Positions 29,046-37,186 of a stretch of DNA of 64,000 nucleotides are shown piece after piece. Position 1 is the stretch's first letter. The number at the start of each line of letters is the position of its first letter. Source of the DNA: Pseudomonas lurida (GTDB lineage: Bacteria; Pseudomonadota; Gammaproteobacteria; Pseudomonadales; Pseudomonadaceae); assembly GCF_013522705.1 (NCBI RefSeq), contig NZ_JAAMRE010000030.1, forward strand, positions 1-64,000, read 5' to 3'. The notes beneath the pieces were generated by a model. It was not told the DNA's origin, did no database searches, and saw only the letters and a list, made by a program, of their open reading frames with translations. The translations under genes and the position numbers were made by a program.

Positions 29046-29345
29046 TGGAAATCTCCTAAGCCATAAGGGCTTCTATAACGAAAACTCATCAAAATCCAGC
29101 CCAAACAATGCTTTTAATTCTATAATTGAGACAGCCCTCCTACTTTGCAACACCCGTAGTGGACGCCTAGCCGATCTTCACCACAGGACATCGCTGCGCG
29201 CTTACTCAAAGCCCAGACAGCCCTGGGCTCACCATCTGGCCATCTTGTCAAAAAAAGGACTATCACACCCCAGATTTATCCCCTAACCCTTCTCCGCGTA
29301 GTGCTATCGTTGTTTATACACGCGCCACAACCCTTGGAGGGAATC

Positions 29346-29681
29346 ATGAGTGAAGTGAAGGTATTGGAAAAGCTTCTAGAAAGCGGCAGTCTAGACAATG
29401 AAGATGCTAAAGTCCGTGGGATAGCCCAGCTGGCGGTGGGCAACGGTTTCGATCATTTGTCTGAGCTTCAAAAAATCGTTCTGAAACCGTATCTGAATCA
29501 ATCCTGCGATGGCGTAACTGATCCGGGCGGTTACCATAATGAGTGCCAAGAAAATCTTCAAGGTGATGAACTGGCGGCTGCTCTGGGGTCTCAAGCTTAC
29601 TACGGCAGTCTTCTATGCGAAAAATGCATTGACGAAAAAGAGCAGTATGACCGGGAATGGGAGAGGATAGATCGTGAATAA
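29346..29681 (+). CDS. Hypothetical acidic protein with Cys pairs (111 aa)
   Basis: I chose ATG 29346 rather than the frame start at 29301 because of the strong GGAGGG site just before it. The product begins MSEVKVLEKLLESGSLDNED. It is acidic and has two Cys clusters (QSCDGVTDPGGYHNEC and LLCEKCIDEKEQ) that could bind zinc. There are no membrane segments. It precedes the AbiV gene by about 165 bp in the same direction. I do not recognise the family. Confidence 0.65.
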   Translation: MSEVKVLEKLLESGSLDNEDAKVRGIAQLAVGNGFDHLSELQKIVLKPYLNQSCDGVTDPGGYHNECQENLQGDELAAALGSQAYYGSLLCEKCIDEKEQYDREWERIDRE

Positions 29682-29847
29682 GTCGTTCCCTTTGTGCGCG
29701 CCCCAATTGCGTTTAAATGTGGGACATTGAGGGAAAGCTAGTGGTTATATGGCAGGTCGTACATACGCGCATGGGGGTTAAACGGCGTAGACTGGCGAGT
29801 AATTTATCCGTCTTGCAAAACCAATTAGTTTTTGCTCATGGTGACAT

Positions 29848-30489
29848 ATGTCTTTTTCGCTCAAACAAATTGATGATTATATTCACGCACTCCTAACCAA
29901 TGCCGAGTCATTGATAGATGAGTCAAATATTCTATTTATTCATTGCGCTTATTCAAGAGCATTTACACTATCTCATATCGCTCGCGAAGAGCTTTCCAAA
30001 TGCCTGATGCTACATTCTGCCGGAGTAAAAATACTCGCTGGACATCCAGTTGACGAGAAAAAGCTATTATCTCGATTAAGAGACCACAAAGCAAAGCTTA
30101 ATACTGAAAACGTACAAACTTCGATAACAATCGCAGCGTTAGGATCTATTGAAGAGGCTTTCAAATTGCTTCAATCAAGCAGCGCACTTACAGAGCATCG
30201 CAACAACCGAAAAAACGCGTCACTCTATGTAGGTTTCAAGAATGACATTATTAGCAATCCTTCAGAGCAATTTACATCTACACAAGTAAGCAGGAATATA
30301 GCGCTAGCCACTGAAGCCTTGAGTTATCAGAAAAAAGCTTGCACGCTGATGGGGAAATTCTCTGAGAGAAGTCCGATTACCATGCCGCGAATCGACCCCG
30401 TCGACATTCATCCTGAAGACATGCCAAAACTTCTCGAAGAGATGGCTAACTCACTAAAATCTCTAATTATTCCACATGAAACCCCGTAA
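29848..30489 (+). CDS. AbiV-family abortive infection protein
   Basis: This 213-residue all-helical protein contains YSRAFTLSHIAREELSKCLM (residues 35-54), matching the AbiV family pattern of an Ala-rich helix followed by A-x-EE-x-x-K. In Lactococcus, AbiV blocks phage development by halting host or phage translation after infection. A trypsin-like protease gene follows after 24 bp on the same strand, so the two are probably co-transcribed. The gene is AT-rich relative to the chromosome. Family identification is by motif; a role in phage defence here is inference. Confidence 0.8.
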   Translation: MSFSLKQIDDYIHALLTNAESLIDESNILFIHCAYSRAFTLSHIAREELSKCLMLHSAGVKILAGHPVDEKKLLSRLRDHKAKLNTENVQTSITIAALGSIEEAFKLLQSSSALTEHRNNRKNASLYVGFKNDIISNPSEQFTSTQVSRNIALATEALSYQKKACTLMGKFSERSPITMPRIDPVDIHPEDMPKLLEEMANSLKSLIIPHETP

Positions 30490-30513
30490 CTTTTTAAACC
30501 AAGGACACGCCCA

Positions 30514-31248
30514 GTGAAAATAAATTTCTCCATGGCTGAAGGCCTGTTTGACGCGCTACTTGGCATGATACATCCTGTCGTAATCTATTCTGAAGATGAG
30601 AATTTTCCTTATTGGGGTGTGGGAACTGCATTTACCGTGGCATGGCAGGAAAATATTTATCTAGTTTCCGCAAAACATATATGGGTTAACCAAAAAACCA
30701 CACCTAAAGACATCAGGATTTTTTTACGTACATCAGGCGTTGAAATCAGATTTGACCGTGAAGCCATTATGAAAGACGACTACGAACCCTCCCAAGACTT
30801 ACTGGTAATGCGAGTTTATCCTGATGACATTGAATCATTAAGGGCTAACGGACTGAACTGGCTAGACATATGCTACGCGATTGATGACGACATCAGCGAT
30901 GAAGATAAAAATTATGTTGTTTTCGGTTATCCGGATACTCACAGATCATATGATTACACTGAGAAACAATTCTCTGCATCCCTAGGTATACTTTTTGGAA
31001 AAAAAACCTCCCCTCAGCTACCGAAATTAGAGTCACTAAGTATCCGCACGGACGAAAATAGATGTTTGCGGGGATATAGCGGCTCTCCTGTGATCAGATA
31101 CGCAAATGGACAAATGGAATTTTCCGGAATGGTAATAGCTGGATCAGGAGTAAGCGGCGTAGTCAATTACATTCCAGCCCAGTTCATCGCCGAACTACTA
31201 TTTGATGTAGATAACCTAGAGCATCAAGGCTTACTTCTAGACTATTAA
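30514..31248 (+). CDS. Trypsin-like serine peptidase
   Basis: This 244-residue cytoplasmic protein has a complete chymotrypsin-type triad: H55 in LVSAKHIW, D95 in PSQDLLVMRV and S189 in CLRGYSGSPVI. There is no signal peptide, transmembrane segment or PDZ domain, so it is not a periplasmic quality-control protease of the Deg type. It sits 24 bp downstream of AbiV. Cytoplasmic trypsin-like domains in islands are often effectors or activators in conflict systems, so it may cleave AbiV or a host target. Its substrate is unknown. Confidence 0.8.
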   Translation: MKINFSMAEGLFDALLGMIHPVVIYSEDENFPYWGVGTAFTVAWQENIYLVSAKHIWVNQKTTPKDIRIFLRTSGVEIRFDREAIMKDDYEPSQDLLVMRVYPDDIESLRANGLNWLDICYAIDDDISDEDKNYVVFGYPDTHRSYDYTEKQFSASLGILFGKKTSPQLPKLESLSIRTDENRCLRGYSGSPVIRYANGQMEFSGMVIAGSGVSGVVNYIPAQFIAELLFDVDNLEHQGLLLDY

Positions 31249-31325
31249 AACTTAAACCCGAACTAGCTTAGATGCAGGCTACCACAAATCAAAATCGGAT
31301 CTTTAAGAAAGCTCAGATAGATCAG

Positions 31326-31706
31326 CTACTTACACACTACTGACCATAGCTGATCAATCTTAGTCGTGTAACTCTGGCTCATCATCTCGCGCCGCATCCC
31401 CCAGTCGGGATCCGCTGGCACGCTGGCCGAACGCAGAGCCCCCCTCCCCCAACGTCCGTTGATCTGATCCAACACTGTCATCACCCGCGTAGCCTGAACC
31501 GGCTGCGACGTGGCGAACAGGTCATCGGTGTACTCGCCGTGCTGGCACAGATTGAGCAACATCACCTCAGCCTTGCTGTACTTGAAGCCTGGCCGGAATA
31601 TTCGTTCGAGCGCGCCTATGGCCGCCTGGGTTAGCAGACGAACGTCGTCAGTGGGGTACGGCATATCTACCACAACACCGTTGGCGAATTTCGCCTCCTC
31701 AGGCAC
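31326..31706 (-). pseudogene. C-terminal fragment of UmuC/RulB (DNA polymerase V)
   Basis: About 120 residues match the C-terminal end of UmuC: MPYPTDDVRLLTQAAIGALE, RIFRPGFKYSKAEVMLLNLC, QINGRWGRGALRSASVP and WGMRREMMSQSYTT. The N-terminal three-quarters, including the polymerase active site, is absent. The frame begins at a GTG right where the phage gene D fragment ends, so two unrelated genes have been joined. It cannot have polymerase activity. Confidence 0.82.
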
Positions 31707-32098
31707 ACCGCTTGCCAGCCATTGCGAGCCGCGATATCGGCCACGATCTTCGACAGCGGCACATCCTCCCAGCTTCCGCTACGGATGGTCTTGCCACTGC
31801 CGCGCATGTCGCTGGCCTTGCCCTTAATCACTATCGTGTCCGGCGGCCCGGACACTTCGACCGTATCCACCGCGTAACGCCCCAGGCGCACTAAGGACGT
31901 TTCGGCATAGCCCAGGTAGATCTCGATAGAGCTACCACGCCGAGGCAGCACCACCTGGCCGTCCCGGTCATCAATGCGCAACTCAAACTCGTCGGACTCC
32001 ATCCCGGGCTTGTCAGAGGTGCGAAGCAACAACAACCGATCATTGATTTTGGCCGTCACGTCGGCACCATCAGCCACGATTCGAAACATAGGGGTCAT
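31667..32098 (-). pseudogene. N-terminal fragment of P2-like late control protein D
   Basis: From ATG 32098 the product begins MTPMFRIVADGADVTAKIND and contains SDEFELRIDDRDGQVVLPRR, LGYAETSLVRLGRYAVDTVE and SGSWEDVPLSKIVADIAARN, the N-terminal third of the P2-like tail protein gpD. After about residue 130 the sequence stops resembling gpD and enters the umuC fragment in another frame. Full-length gpD is over 300 residues, so the gene is broken. Confidence 0.8.
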
Positions 32099-32125
32099 GG
32101 ATTTTTTCCAAAAAAAAGCCCGCAC

Positions 32126-32605
32126 ATGGCAGGCCAGAAACAAGTTGCCGTTACGCGTAACGCAACGGATCGGCCATCGCACACCCGCGAGTTTTACAGC
32201 CTGGCACAACACAGCTGCATCGTCGCCGAGCTGGTGCCGGAAGAACACAAGTTGGCGGCCCTGCTCCACGATGCGACCGAGGCGTACCTGGACGATATGA
32301 CCCGGCCACTTAAACAGTGGATGCCCGACTACCGAGGATTTGAGGACGTCGTGTGGGGGCGCATCTGTGATCGCTTCGACCTGGCCTTCGATCTACCCGC
32401 ATGCATACACCAGGCCGACCTGATTGCGCTAGCCACCGAGCGCCGCGATCTCATGCCAACCGATCCGGCTATCTGGGATTGCTTGATCGGCATCGAGCCC
32501 ATGGCTGAAACCATTCGCCCATGGCCTGCCGCAGAAGCACGCAACACCTACCACCAGCGCCTGATGAACCAACTAGCCATCGAACACCGGAGGAAAGCGG
32601 CATGA
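32126..32605 (+). CDS. HD-domain phosphohydrolase, 5'-truncated phage gene
   Basis: The 159-residue frame contains an HD domain: HTREFYSLAQHSC (H29), HKLAALLHDATEAYLDDM (H47-D48) and a later ACIHQADLIALATERRDLM. This is the pattern of the phage-borne HD hydrolases of about 190-200 residues that resemble 5'-nucleotidase YfbR. The expected N-terminal 40 residues are replaced by MAGQKQVAVTRNATDRP, which starts within 30 bp of the divergent gpD fragment, so a junction has probably removed the original start. Its stop overlaps the next gene by 4 bp (ATGA). Confidence 0.7.
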   Translation: MAGQKQVAVTRNATDRPSHTREFYSLAQHSCIVAELVPEEHKLAALLHDATEAYLDDMTRPLKQWMPDYRGFEDVVWGRICDRFDLAFDLPACIHQADLIALATERRDLMPTDPAIWDCLIGIEPMAETIRPWPAAEARNTYHQRLMNQLAIEHRRKAA

Positions 32606-33096
32606 AAAACCTACAGGACAACACCATTACGCCGCCCGCTTTGCTCCGCACTATCAGCAGCGCCAACACGCTAGAAACAAACAGTCTCTGCTGCGAAGCA
32701 GCAGGCATTATTGCTCCTTCCAGCACCACTGCCGAGGCACTTATACCCCACGAAAAGCTGCGCGGGACAGCGCTTGCTGATGCAACGCTAAACGCTCAGA
32801 CACTCACGCTCGCGCAGCCTGTCGTGGGGTATACGCACGTTTCTAAAATGGCGGATTACCCTCCAGAGTCAAAACCAGGCCGACGTTACTGGCCTGCAGA
32901 CCTGACTAACGTCCGCCCCGATGAATGGGCTCTCATGTCCCCCAAGCACGTCGCCGAATTTGCTGGTGAGACTGAGGTCTGGCTGTTGCTGGAGGCCGCT
33001 CAAAAGCAAATTGCCGAGCTGCAGCAGGCGCACATCAACCTAACTAATCAAGCAGTGAGCCTGCCCCCCTTTCCTTGCCGGGAGAATGCCGTATGA
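32602..33096 (+). CDS. Phage-type hypothetical protein (164 aa)
   Basis: The start is ATG 32602, overlapping the previous stop by 4 bases and preceded by AGGAAAG. The product begins MKNLQDNTITPPALLRTISS. The middle segment GRRYWPADLTNVRPDEWALM is followed by a short coiled coil (LLLEAAQKQIAELQQAH). There is no signal peptide. It overlaps the excisionase-like gene at its 3' end by 4 bases. The position between an HD hydrolase gene and the recombination genes is typical of small phage accessory genes. The family is not recognised. Confidence 0.68.
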   Translation: MKNLQDNTITPPALLRTISSANTLETNSLCCEAAGIIAPSSTTAEALIPHEKLRGTALADATLNAQTLTLAQPVVGYTHVSKMADYPPESKPGRRYWPADLTNVRPDEWALMSPKHVAEFAGETEVWLLLEAAQKQIAELQQAHINLTNQAVSLPPFPCRENAV

Positions 33097-33308
33097 GCGC
33101 CGCCGAGAAACTCGACTTTCACATCACGCCCGGTGCTTGGTTTCGACAAGGCCTGCTTTACCCCGTGTTCGGCCTGAGCACAGAAGCCGTCCGTAAATAC
33201 CGCACGCGCGGGCTCTGGCTTGAGGGCAAGCACTGGCGTTACGACCCTGCCAACGTGATCGTATACAACCGTGCAGCCATAGAGCGCTGGATGGAAGGGA
33301 AGCCATGA
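33093..33308 (+). CDS. Excisionase-like DNA-binding protein
   Basis: The 71-residue product starts at ATG 33093 (the frame from 33075 is longer by 6 residues and overlaps the previous gene). It contains FGLSTEAVRKYRTRGLWLEG, then KHWRYDPANVIVYNRAAIER, a winged helix-turn-helix of the MerR/AlpA-like excisionase type. It overlaps the integrase start by 4 bases, which is the common arrangement for recombination directionality factors. It probably binds near the island ends and directs excision. Confidence 0.78.
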   Translation: MSAAEKLDFHITPGAWFRQGLLYPVFGLSTEAVRKYRTRGLWLEGKHWRYDPANVIVYNRAAIERWMEGKP

Positions 33309-34522
33309 TCGACAAGATGCCGACCGGAGTTGAGATGAACGGTAAACAGTTACGCATCTGGTTCATTTTCAACGGCCAACGGTGCCGTGAGCCACTGGAG
33401 GGAATCGCAAAGGTCAACAAGGCTGCAATCGCCTATGCCGACAACAAGCGCCGCACCGTGCTCGCGGAGATCAAAGAGGGTCGCTTCGATTATGCGGCCC
33501 ACTTCCCTAACTCACCCAGGGCTACCATGTTTACGGGAACAGGAGGCCCCTCACTGAAGCGCACCGTGAAGGAAGGCATTGACCGATGGTTAGAAGTCCA
33601 GCGAGCCCTCAAAGCTTCAAGCACTGTGATCAACTACGTAAGCAAGGCTGGACATGTTGAAAAGAAGTTCGGCAAACGCCGAATCGTCGACATCAGCAAG
33701 AGCGATATCGAGTTGTTCCAGGCACAGTTGCTCAAGCAAGGCTTAGCCCCAAAGACAGTGAATGATATTTTTACCGTGGTCCGAGGGGTTTGGGCTGACG
33801 CTTTCGGTGATGGGATTCTAAAAGCTAACGCTCTGGATAGGATAGGTAACGTCGGGGCCGACGTAGACCTCGAGCATGCTGACCCCTTCAGCCGCACCGA
33901 GATCGAGTTGATTGGTAAAGCGGACCCTAGCCGACGAGCTGATGCCCGAATGATCGAGTTCAACTGCTGGACTGGGCTGTCACTGTCCGAGCTTATCGGA
34001 CTGGCTGCTGAAGACGTCGACCTTCAAACCGGCCTGGTACACGTCCGGCGGGCATTGGTCGTAGGAGAATTCAAAGTCCCCAAGGAACGCTCAAGGGTAC
34101 GAGTCGTTGAGTTGATAGACCCTGCCCTCGAACTCATGAGGGAGATTGTCGCCGCCGCAAAGGACGCACAAGCCGAAGAGATCACCGTTATCCAACGCGA
34201 CAACATCACGTCCAAAAAAATGAAAGTGAGGTTCCTTTTTCGCAGCTCCACCAGCGGCTTACTCTGGAGCGGTAAAACATTGAGCAACTGGTTTACCGCC
34301 CACCTTAAAAAGGCCGAAGTCCGCCACAGAGGTGCCAATCAATGTCGCCACACGTTTGCTAGCCAGATGCTATCGAGCTATGTGCCAGTCGAATGGGTGG
34401 CCAGGCAGCTTGGGCACTCCGACACAACAATGGTGAGAAAACACTACGGTAGATGGATACCGAGGGACACTAAAAGTATGGCGGGCATAGTCTCGAAAAT
34501 GTTGGGTTTTCGCCAAGATTAA
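33305..34522 (+). CDS. Tyrosine integrase of the large tRNA-Ser island
   Basis: This 405-residue protein has an N-terminal arm-binding part (about 1-80), a core-binding domain (about 85-170) and a catalytic domain (about 195-395). Present are K260 in FKVPKERS, R348 in NQCRHTFAS, H371 in LGHSDTT and nucleophile Y381 in KHYGRW. Two usual residues differ: the first Arg is replaced in TGLSLSEL (S226) and the HxxR histidine is Asn (N345). I believe related Pseudomonas integrases share these changes. It is convergent with the ABC-3C genes, with 40 bp between. Confidence 0.9.
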   Translation: MIDKMPTGVEMNGKQLRIWFIFNGQRCREPLEGIAKVNKAAIAYADNKRRTVLAEIKEGRFDYAAHFPNSPRATMFTGTGGPSLKRTVKEGIDRWLEVQRALKASSTVINYVSKAGHVEKKFGKRRIVDISKSDIELFQAQLLKQGLAPKTVNDIFTVVRGVWADAFGDGILKANALDRIGNVGADVDLEHADPFSRTEIELIGKADPSRRADARMIEFNCWTGLSLSELIGLAAEDVDLQTGLVHVRRALVVGEFKVPKERSRVRVVELIDPALELMREIVAAAKDAQAEEITVIQRDNITSKKMKVRFLFRSSTSGLLWSGKTLSNWFTAHLKKAEVRHRGANQCRHTFASQMLSSYVPVEWVARQLGHSDTTMVRKHYGRWIPRDTKSMAGIVSKMLGFRQD

Positions 34523-34562
34523 GCTCAAAAAATTGACAGTTAAACATTATGAAGAGCGGCTA

Positions 34563-36161
34563 TCACTTCGCGTTCTTCCACTTAACATTGAATGCCATAC
34601 GATCTTTATCAAGCTTAAGAAACATTGCTTCAGTAATTATTTTCTGCACGCTCGCCTGATACTTGCTAACTTCATCAATCGAGATAAAAACCTGCTTACT
34701 AAAAGAGCTGTAGATCTCCACCAAATGCTCTATCGCAGGTGTATCCATATTTTTGAATAACAGACTATCATGAATAATTACTGGAAGAACAGTTAACCGG
34801 AGGAACGTCAGATCTAGAGCGATCATGTTAGCAAAACCTTTCCCGGTTCCCCGATCATCGCCATGATCAAATTTATAATCTTTCTCACCTAGTGTAAGCA
34901 CCGGTGAAATAGCTTTATTGCTGTAAATTTTAGTTATTTCTTCTTCGATTCCCGCATTAAGTCCGAGTTCTATCTCTGCAACTGAACTCTCAAGCGCCGA
35001 GTCAATATCAGCCTTCAATCTCTTGATTTCATTTTTTGCCTCGGCGCTCATTGTCCAGTATCGATTTTGCTGAATCAGAGAATTTTGCTGACGATCAAGA
35101 TCTATTAAGCGCTCTAACAGATGAACCGAATCCTCTCGGGAATCAAGGAGATTTAAGAGTGAGGAATCAACTTTGGCTATATCGGCTTGGGCAGCGCCCA
35201 AAGCTTCTATTAGAACAGTTTGTTCTGCTTTCAGCTGCTCCTTCAGAATATTTGTAATACCTGAATGAAAGGATTCTACCTCTAATAGCTTCTTAGAATC
35301 GACTTCAGGAAAAAAAGTCAGTACCGATTGAAAATCTTTACTATTTACAATCTTCGCATTACCTAAGTTTGACTCCACTCTGCTCAACTGCGTCAGAAGA
35401 TCAAGCTTATACTCTACCAAGGCATCTTTTTGAAGCTTCAACTCCAGACTTTGCTCATTGATTATAGAACGTATATCCGTAACATTTCTCTTCAGTGTCT
35501 GCTTAATCTTCTCAACCTCAGAGAAAAGCTGACTAATTACTGAATCGTTTTTAGCTACCTGCGCTTTTGTGATTTTCTTTACTGCACCAGAGTTAAATGT
35601 ACCATTAATATCCTTTAGCGATTTCTGAGCTCCGGCACGCTCCTGCTCCAGCTGAGAAATTAGCCAGTACATATTGAACATTTTGAGAATACGCTTTCTG
35701 ACAACCTCCCATTTTTCCCGCACGGTTAGGTCCAAGGGACGTTTGTGGTTGTAGTTATTTCTTTGATAAATCCGAAAGAAACCGCTAACACAATCACGGA
35801 ATGAAATTTCGCTTGCACTGGTAAGATAGTTATCTTTAAGGAAGCTAGTAAACTCTCGAAGAGTGAGCATACGCCCTTGCTCAAAGCAATAGACTGATTC
35901 AGGCGTCTCAGTATTTCGAATAAATAGATAGCTTTTATCGAATTGAAACTCCATTACCAATTCTAAATGGCCAACATTTTTAATTACATCATCGCATTTT
36001 GTCGGAAAGTCGCTCCCACCAAATGCAAAGTCAATCAACATCAAAATTGATGACTTACCGATTGAGTTATGCGCATCATCCGCACCCACAACTGCATTCA
36101 GCCCTAACTTGAAATGAATAGAGGACTGGATCAATTTCTCGCATGTAATAGATTTAAGCAA
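34563..36161 (-). CDS. ABC-3C system ATPase (DUF2326, SMC-like)
   Basis: This 532-residue SMC-like ATPase begins MLKSITCEKLIQSSIHFKLG. The Walker A motif GADDAHNSIGKSS spans residues 26-38. A long coiled coil (about 165-400) separates it from a C-terminal half with GTGKGFANMIALDL (signature-like) and PVIIHDSLLF (Walker B-like), then FISIDEVSKYQ. This is the DUF2326 ATPase of ABC-three-component systems. The start is TTG 36161, overlapping the end of the middle-component gene by 8 bp. It is expected to sense a nucleic acid or replication structure and control the effector. Confidence 0.88.
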   Translation of the reverse strand: MLKSITCEKLIQSSIHFKLGLNAVVGADDAHNSIGKSSILMLIDFAFGGSDFPTKCDDVIKNVGHLELVMEFQFDKSYLFIRNTETPESVYCFEQGRMLTLREFTSFLKDNYLTSASEISFRDCVSGFFRIYQRNNYNHKRPLDLTVREKWEVVRKRILKMFNMYWLISQLEQERAGAQKSLKDINGTFNSGAVKKITKAQVAKNDSVISQLFSEVEKIKQTLKRNVTDIRSIINEQSLELKLQKDALVEYKLDLLTQLSRVESNLGNAKIVNSKDFQSVLTFFPEVDSKKLLEVESFHSGITNILKEQLKAEQTVLIEALGAAQADIAKVDSSLLNLLDSREDSVHLLERLIDLDRQQNSLIQQNRYWTMSAEAKNEIKRLKADIDSALESSVAEIELGLNAGIEEEITKIYSNKAISPVLTLGEKDYKFDHGDDRGTGKGFANMIALDLTFLRLTVLPVIIHDSLLFKNMDTPAIEHLVEIYSSFSKQVFISIDEVSKYQASVQKIITEAMFLKLDKDRMAFNVKWKNAK

Positions 36162-36375
36162 GCTGAATGACCCCAGAGGTAAAATTTACGTTTATTTTTT
36201 TTAAAACAAACAGCAAGTCGAGAGCATCTATAAACTCCGACACATCGAAAAATATATCCTTATTATTCAGATACACCGCTTGAACAGTATCAACACCCTT
36301 CAAAACCCCCAGCAACTTAGCTGCCTTAGGGAGACAACTATCCTCTAATGATATTACTTTATTAGGCAGTATCAT
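36154..36375 (-). CDS. ABC-3C system middle component
   Basis: The 73-residue product from ATG 36375 begins MILPNKVISLEDSCLPKAAK and ends with FDVSEFIDALDLLFVLKKIN. The LPNK start and the F-I-D-A-L-D-L-L-F-x-L-x-K-I segment are the pattern of the small winged-helix-like middle component (MC) of ABC-3C systems. It is translated inside the end of the HNH gene and overlaps the ATPase gene, so the three proteins are likely made together. Its role is to bridge effector and ATPase. An upstream GTG at 36390 is less likely. Confidence 0.85.
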   Translation of the reverse strand: MILPNKVISLEDSCLPKAAKLLGVLKGVDTVQAVYLNNKDIFFDVSEFIDALDLLFVLKKINVNFTSGVIQLA

Positions 36376-37186
36376 CAGAAAAAATCTCACAGTTCTGAAT
36401 AAAATAAGAAACTAACACCTCAGATTTCGATCGCTCCTTAATCCCAGTATTAGTCATAAACCATACACACATCTCTTCAAATATTTGACTTTGATCAAAA
36501 CCCTGCATTAACAAAAGCGTGTAATAACTCTTAACCTGAGAACAGATGAACAAAGACTTAGCCTTTTCCTCTAACTCTAGCTTTCTCAAGGACTCCCTAA
36601 TCGGAGTAAAAAAACTCAGGATATACTGCCCAATCTTAATTTCATTCATGATGCCTAGGGTTTCATCTTTCTTCTGAGATAGCTTTAAGGCAGCAAATGA
36701 CAGAGTTGTATTTTTAATATCCAACTCACTAAGGGCTTCCAAGTCCCTGGCTACAACCGCTATATCCTTGTGAAGAGTTTGTCTGTCCCAAGTTTGTGAA
36801 AGCGCTTTAATCTTGTTGATTGTCTTTTTTATCTCAACCAGTTGCCTGTATTCCTGTACTGTCTTCTTAGTATCATAAATTTTATGACACTCTTTACACA
36901 GCGCAATAAAATTTTCTTCACAATCGATATCATCTGAAAGCACTTCTTCAGCGATTAGTATATGTTTTTCATGTTCGGTGGCATTTAGCGGATAGATATG
37001 TGCGACGTCGAAAACCCGCACACGTTTTGATCCTTTCTTAACCATGAGCGCTCGCCTGCAGAGCGGGCAAAGTCCTTGAACTTCGCAAAGCAAGCTCATC
37101 TTAACCGTGTCAGTAACATTTGCTCTCCTAAGCTGATCTGACAAGTGTGGAGCTCCATCAATATTGAAAAGGTCGACCGCTAGCAA
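36362..37186 (-). CDS. ABC-3C system HNH effector protein
   Basis: This 274-residue protein has an N-terminal HNH nuclease domain. Its zinc-binding Cys pairs are CPLC (40-43) and CKEC (97-100), and its catalytic residues lie in FDVAHIYPLN (H63), EENFIALC (N92) and CHKIYD (H101). A helical linker follows (about 105-180), then the ABC-3C C-terminal domain (about 180-270), which should contact the middle component. Translation appears to start at TTG 37186; no ATG or GTG is suitably placed. The likely action is DNA or RNA cleavage upon activation by the ATPase, leading to phage defence or dormancy. The defence role is inferred from the family. Confidence 0.85.
   Translation of the reverse strand: MLAVDLFNIDGAPHLSDQLRRANVTDTVKMSLLCEVQGLCPLCRRALMVKKGSKRVRVFDVAHIYPLNATEHEKHILIAEEVLSDDIDCEENFIALCKECHKIYDTKKTVQEYRQLVEIKKTINKIKALSQTWDRQTLHKDIAVVARDLEALSELDIKNTTLSFAALKLSQKKDETLGIMNEIKIGQYILSFFTPIRESLRKLELEEKAKSLFICSQVKSYYTLLLMQGFDQSQIFEEMCVWFMTNTGIKERSKSEVLVSYFIQNCEIFSDDTA

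Noticed and set aside
31326-34522. Complete P2-like prophage
   Set aside because: Only fragments of late gene D and accessory genes are present; there are no capsid, portal, tail or lysis genes, so it is not an intact phage.
34533-34760. 75-codon plus-strand frame after the integrase
   Set aside because: Antisense to the end of the DUF2326 ATPase gene; no RBS.
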